Source of the DNA: Linum tenue
Lineage: Eukaryota; Streptophyta; Magnoliopsida; Malpighiales; Linaceae
Reading direction: 5' to 3'
Length of the DNA: 64,000 nt
NCBI GenBank assembly: GCA_946122785.1
Contig: CAMGYJ010000005.1
Coordinates: 35,454,002-35,518,001 of the forward strand
Positions 58,990 to 64,000 of this stretch are shown in pieces. The notes under the pieces are model-generated. The model made no database searches and was not told where the DNA came from. It was given only the letters and a program-made list of their open reading frames with translations. Each line of letters begins with the position of its first letter. The first letter of the stretch is position 1. The position numbers and the translations under genes were made by a program.

Positions 58990-59344
58990 GATAAGATGAT
59001 TATAAGGTGAACAGTAATGTATTTTAAGAAAACGTGTTAGTAAGCTTCGTTTATTGGTAGCATCGCCGGTGGCCTGGAGGAGACTTAACTTTTTGTGTTG
59101 TTGTACATGTTTGTATCCAACGAATCTGTTCGATTTATATGACGGAATATTTGTTGTTTATTTTCTGGAGTTAGGATTGTGTATTAATTAAGGTAGTTTA
59201 TTTTTTAGTGAATACTAAGATAATTCAACTGTTTTCTTTTGTTGTCTTGCGAATCTAATTCGTATTTATAATTAAAACATCATTGGAGCTTTTTTTTTTA
59301 GGAATGGTTTCAGTTTTGTGTGAGGGATTTTTAGGTCCTATAAG
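58990..59344. other. P450 upstream region
   Basis: AT-rich, no recognised element. The hAT MITE at 59345 lies about 430 bases upstream of the P450 start codon. Confidence 0.45.
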
Positions 59345-59792
59345 TAGGGCTGGTTATTTGGTCCGGGTTTTTTGGTTTTACCTGAAACCGAACCGTATAA
59401 CCCGGATCGAGACCGGACCGGGACCGGATAGAAAACAATCCAATCTAATTTTTGGGCTTGGATTTGAGGTAAAAAACCGTTCGGGACCGGATCGAAACCT
59501 GGATAAAGACCGGATAAGAGAGCTCAACACCCAAAACTTAAGGATAATTTGCATAAACGGTCACAAACCTTTGCACTTAGTACAAAACTTAACCAACTCT
59601 TCACCCTTTCATGCCTTAGGCTACTCAAATCCCCACAAGCTCAATACAAAATCAAGACCGAATTGGGACTGGACCGGGTCAAGACCGGACTGTAAACAAT
59701 CCAAGTTTTGGTCCTTATATTTTCAAAAAGACCGGACTGGACCTGGTCAATTTGGGCCAATTTAACCGGACCGGACCGTATAGCCACCCCTA
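59345..59792 (-). mobile_element. hAT MITE, CCGGTCCGG family, copy D
   Basis: Starts TAGGGCTGGTTATTTGG and ends GTATAGCCACCCCTA. A perfect 8-bp duplication CCTATAAG flanks it (59337-59344, 59793-59800). The intact duplication suggests a fairly recent insertion. It contains the same small internal insertion as the copies at 10267 and 49043 (about 59537-59582). Confidence 0.93.
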
Positions 59793-59800
59793 CCTATAAG

Positions 59801-62290
59801 AGCATCCCAACGGTGGGAATGAGGAGGATTGCAATCCTAGGTGGCATTGGGATGAAAGTGGAGAGATGGGTGGCATTATTGTGGAAAGCTTTGCATCATG
59901 TGCAAATTTGCACACCATGCAAGTGGTGATGCAATTGAAAGTTGGCAGACTTTTTGTACTCTTTTTGGATCTTTCCTTCTTTCTTTTTGTTTGAGGCGGA
60001 GTGACCCCACTTTCGTGCCACGTCACTCTGCCCCTGCAGTCGAGCGCCTTGCTTGCACAACACACACAGAGGTGGGCGTCTGGCCCGTAAATCCTCCGAC
60101 GCTTAAGTTAGCAAGATATCCTTTAGAGAGAGAAGTAGTCCCTTCTTGTTTCTAGTGTGAGAAAAGGATCCCCATAAATGTTACCTATCAACACTATTTA
60201 TACTTACACAACCTGAGACCATGCTTTTACCTCTCTACTCCACGTCAGAACGCCATTAAATGCATCGTACTTTTTTTAGGCCAGACGCCCCGACCAACTT
60301 GCCAGACTTATGACAGGCCGTAGGCGCCAACCTTCCGGGACCACTGTCAGTATGTACAATCTTCTTACGTGTCAGAACCCCTCAAATTCTGTTTGGCCCG
60401 ATCTACCGGGCTTCTCCAACGGCTACCCTCGGCCCTGCACATTATTTGGACCCGTAGTCATTCATGGGCTGGAACTTGGGCATCCCTCCTAAGTCATACC
60501 TCCAACACTTTTCTTTTTCTTTTTTGTTCTTTCTAGTTTTTACCACCAAAATTTGCATATTGCATTTGTCTTTTCTATTTGTTTTGTATTTATCTTGTTC
60601 CATTCATTTCTATCATGCATATATATGTATATATATTTATGCATTTAGTTCATGGTTAATAAGATTAATAATATGATTAAAATTTCAAGATTCACATATA
60701 TTTCAAGATAATACATCCATACAGTACAAATCGAAAAGAAAAACACACTAAACACATCAAAACAACTATTACATGATTAATTAAAAACACTCAGAAATTA
60801 AAATAGATACAAACCATTAAACATTTTAATTTAAATCAAATTGAAAACTAAGAAAGGAAAAAACATTTTAATAAAAAATTGGTGCAATTATTGGGCCAAA
60901 ATCTATTTTCTCGGTCTTGTTAATTTAATTATCTAAATCTTTTCAATTTCAACTCAAAATTAAAATTATATTTATTTATAGTAATTAATTATATAATAAT
61001 TTACTAATTTTAGTTGAAAAGGCATTACAATATTTTAGTAAAACGATGTAGGCAATATGAATATAGAATTGTAGTAAAATTAAGTAGGACCCACGATGCA
61101 ATTGCATGTGAATGACATTGATGTAGATGCTATGAAAGTGAGGAGTGAGGTAGTTGTTAAAGTTGTTAAAGTGGCAATAGGGACCACACTTGAAATTGCA
61201 TGCGAATTGCATCATTGATGATGGTTTAAGTGGGAGCAGATCCGGTCAATAACCTTCTGATTAATAATCATGCATAACTCAATCACCATTCGTCACATCA
61301 GCATCCCTTTTCTCTCTTGAAAAGCTTTTAATTTTCCCTCTTTAATCTTTAACAGACGATTTCTCACTTATTTTAAGTTGAAATTTAATTTTTTTGCATA
61401 GTTAGATGAGATTAATTGTGCTCTTCAAAATGATATCCACTTTGATATATTTTAAAAAAAAAATTGAGCCATTTTTTACCAGTCTATACCGGCATTGAAA
61501 TAAGAGCATACATATGGTATGAAAAACGTATCATGGTGGTATGAACAAACAAAGACTCTAGGATGGTTGAATACATGATAGTAGAAGTATAGTAACTGTC
61601 ATTTAAGACTTTTAACATTGTGTACCGCAAGATACCACCCCGTACCAGGGTGGTATTGTGTGGTATTTTTTGTTCCTGCATTTTGTTCACCCAGAAATTT
61701 GTAGATCCAATAGATCATGATGAACTCGTTCCTTCTGTGCAAAAATTCTCAAAAACGAATTAAAAACGAAGATATCATATGGTATGCAGTTGGTACCACG
61801 AGGCCCAAAATTTTTTTTTTTCTAAAAAAATATTGAAAATGGATCTCATTTTGTAGAGCACAACGAACTCGTTCCATCTGTGCAAAAAATAAATTAAAAA
61901 TCCAAATTAAAACGAAGAAGATATGAGCCGATTAATAAAACAAGGGAAACTAAAAAGGTCTTTAATTCTCCACCCTTATATTTGGATTTTCTAAATGAAG
62001 GGTCCAGATTTAGTTTCTAATGGGTGCATAACCATGGTTATGCACTGTATCTTGAGCCCAATCAATGTACTCTTCTTGTGTTTCCAAATAAATTTTTTTG
62101 CTTTGGAATTTTTTTATCATAAGTTCAATATAAGCTCCAGTGAAGTCATAGAAGTGAATTAAAATCTTTAAAAGCTAGTTTTCGGGATGCTATAATACGC
62201 ATTGGGTTAGATAACCACACGAATACGTGTTTTATTACTCTCTTACATTGTCGATTATCCTGAAGCATTTTAACCAAAACACCATACGAA
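59801..62290. other. Intergenic, nothing firmly recognised
   Basis: Starts with GAGCATCCCAACGGTGGGAA, a phrase common at MITE ends, but no partner end is seen. 60170-60490 is a less AT-rich stretch (CTCCACGTCAGAACG, GGCCAGACGCCCCGACC) that might be an LTR fragment. The rest is AT-rich and without supportable genes. Confidence 0.35.
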
Positions 62291-62308
62291 GAGAGCCCAG
62301 GAGCCAAA

Positions 62309-62502
62309 GGTCTCATAGCCTGGTGGTAAAGGAGGTGGACTAGTGATCAAGAGGTCCCAGGTTCAATCCTCACCGCTGCCATGGTGTTCGCGGAGGCACC
62401 CCGCATTTGTCTGGACTGCTGGTGGAGGTCCGGGGATTTGGCCCGACTACGACATCACTGAAGGTGATGACCGTGGAGGGGTGTTCCTCGTTATCAAAAA
62501 AG
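62309..62502 (+). mobile_element. tRNA-derived SINE
   Basis: An internal RNA polymerase III promoter is visible: A-box-like TAGCCTGGTGG (62316-62326) and B box GGTTCAATCC (62360-62369), spaced as in a tRNA head. An unrelated body ends GTTCCTCGTTATCAAAAAAG, a common plant SINE tail. The flanks are weakly similar (GAGAGCCCAGGAGCC before, AGATCCCAAGAATGACC after) and may be an eroded target duplication. Confidence 0.8.
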
Positions 62503-64000
62503 ATCCCAAGAATGACCCAGAATCATCATCTTTAGTTGCATGTCGTTGTGCTTATCGTGTCAAGCTGATTCCCAAAATGTCTTCCTAGAACATTGTCTCA
62601 AAATCTGATGGAGGATCATCCAACTCATGCATACCGAAATAGACGAGACTGTGTTTCGAGAGCCAGCCCGTGACTCTATTCCTTTCTATGTACGTATGAA
62701 CCAGTTGAACCTCCCATTCTTAAGCCAGACTGGATCCCACCGGATCAACCCGATGCTTGGAACTTACCACACCAAACCGAGTATAACATGTTCCTGTCCT
62801 TGGCATAAAGACTTTTATAAAGACTGAAGAAAAATAAACCGAATTGACAATTGGACTGGATCAAAACTGACTGAAATGCATTGTTGGTCCGGTACTTGGA
62901 CTGAATTGTTGCACACCCCTAAAGTCAGTCCACAATATCATTACGAAATAAAGATGACTAGATAGGGTGCTGACACTTTAATGTTAGCACCATACTAAAA
63001 TAAATCTTTAAATATATGTTGGTAGTTACCGACTCGATCAAAATATGGATAACATTAAATCTCTCTCCCCATTTTCTTGCAAACCGAATCCTTTCTTTAT
63101 TGCTATAAACGCAGTGATCAGCCTCTCGCGTCTTAGCGCCGTCGGTCGTTGTTGAAACCTTAAATTCTATTGCATTTCCTTTCCTCATCTAGTTCTAATC
63201 GACAAAAATCATCGATCCGTCGTTACTCATGACCTAAAACCTCGATCTATCGATGAAGCTACTCCTCCGTGCAAGCGACGTTCTCATTTGTTGGATTTCA
63301 CATATTTTTGGTATGTTTCATTACATTCTGGTGCAACTTCTCGACTTCCTGATATGGACTAGAAGATTTGTATTTGCATTGTGTTGTATTTTATAGTGTT
63401 TCTCGTTCGCTTCGTGAGGTTTCTGGTGTTTTTTTAATCTTTTTATTCATGAGAGTTGTCATGTGCTTTCACGTGTTTTGTGGTATGCTTTCTACATTTT
63501 CTTGTCTACTTTATGAGTTTTTGTGGTGTGATTTGTTGTGTTTATGGTGTGATCTTAATTTTATGGCCTGCTTAAGAAAACTGTTACGTATATCATTAGG
63601 GGATTCATTATTTGCATTATTACAATGATTATTACTACTAGGGGATTAATTGTAGTAGTTGTCGTGGTCTAGTAGGATTAAGAGGTATATACAAAAAAAA
63701 AACAACGAAAAAGATATAACTAGGAGTGAACAATGAGTGATTTTATGTGGATTTGGGTGGGTTTAGAACCACCCACTATGTGGTGGATGAAGGACAAAAT
63801 GATTCATGCCCACCCATGTTGTACCTAATTACCTATGGATGGATTCACAATGTACATTCCAAAATGTCAAATAATTCATATTGTTCTAAATGTAGGATGA
63901 AAGAAATCTACAAACCAAATAACGCTTAATTCATAAATAAGATGCATCACTTAACTTACGATATTACTACTAGTAATTGTTCATAAATCACAAAAAATCA
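62503..64000. other. Intergenic, possible hAT remnants
   Basis: 62820-62920 is rich in GGACTGGATC-type motifs and ends GCACACCCCTA, like the right end of a hAT MITE whose left end I could not place. 63721 starts TAGGAGTGAACAATGAG with GGGTGGGTTT following, a possible start of a hAT relative. No gene is supportable. Confidence 0.35.

Noticed and set aside
62309..62380. tRNA gene
   Set aside because: A and B boxes are present, but no acceptor stem or anticodon arm closes. A long non-tRNA body with an A-rich tail follows, so it is a SINE.

Overview
The window is nuclear DNA of a flowering plant, almost certainly a eudicot. It is AT-rich, its genes carry short GT-AG introns, their products have clear plant homologues (a plastid J protein, a PPR protein, a phytocyanin-like protein, a PDR-type ABC transporter and a CYP71-type P450), and the intergenic space is full of small DNA transposons. 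I cannot name the species from the sequence.

Layout. 1-19.3 kb holds transposons and no host gene. It contains hAT-type elements, a Pack-MULE-like element with a GC-rich core, a nuclear fragment of mitochondrial rpl16, a diverged 1.3-1.5 kb direct duplication, a foldback element, an inverted pair of hAT MITEs, and two adjacent Mutator-like elements (14415-17596 and 17646-19264). 19.8-21.5 kb carries a chloroplast J-domain gene of the DnaJ8 type. 22.1-28.5 kb is a second transposon block with a LINE remnant split by a near-perfect 1.3-kb inverted-repeat MULE. 29.0-40.9 kb is the main host-gene segment: a PPR gene (+), an early-nodulin-like gene (+) and a 23-exon PDR/ABCG gene (-). 42.5-43.5 kb is a copia remnant. 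44.4-44.8 kb encodes a small, probably secreted 85-aa protein I do not recognise. 45.4-56 kb is transposon-rich again, including a roughly 6.2-kb Mutator-like element with two convergent genes. 57.1-58.9 kb is an intact P450 gene (-). The last 5 kb holds another hAT MITE and a SINE.

The five recognised host genes look intact: every exon-exon join I traced stays in frame. They do not form an operon-like unit. The PDR transporter and the P450 are both of kinds used in specialised metabolism or stress, but nothing here shows that they act together.

The most interesting non-standard feature is the pair of related Mutator-like elements near 14-18 kb and 50-56 kb. Each has a mudrA-like gene reading in from one terminal repeat and, convergent with it, a plant mobile domain (PMD) gene reading in from the other. 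This mirrors the mudrA/mudrB arrangement of maize MuDR, with PMD in the second position. The first copy is an internal-deletion derivative that keeps both promoter-proximal gene halves. The second keeps the whole layout but both genes are decayed.
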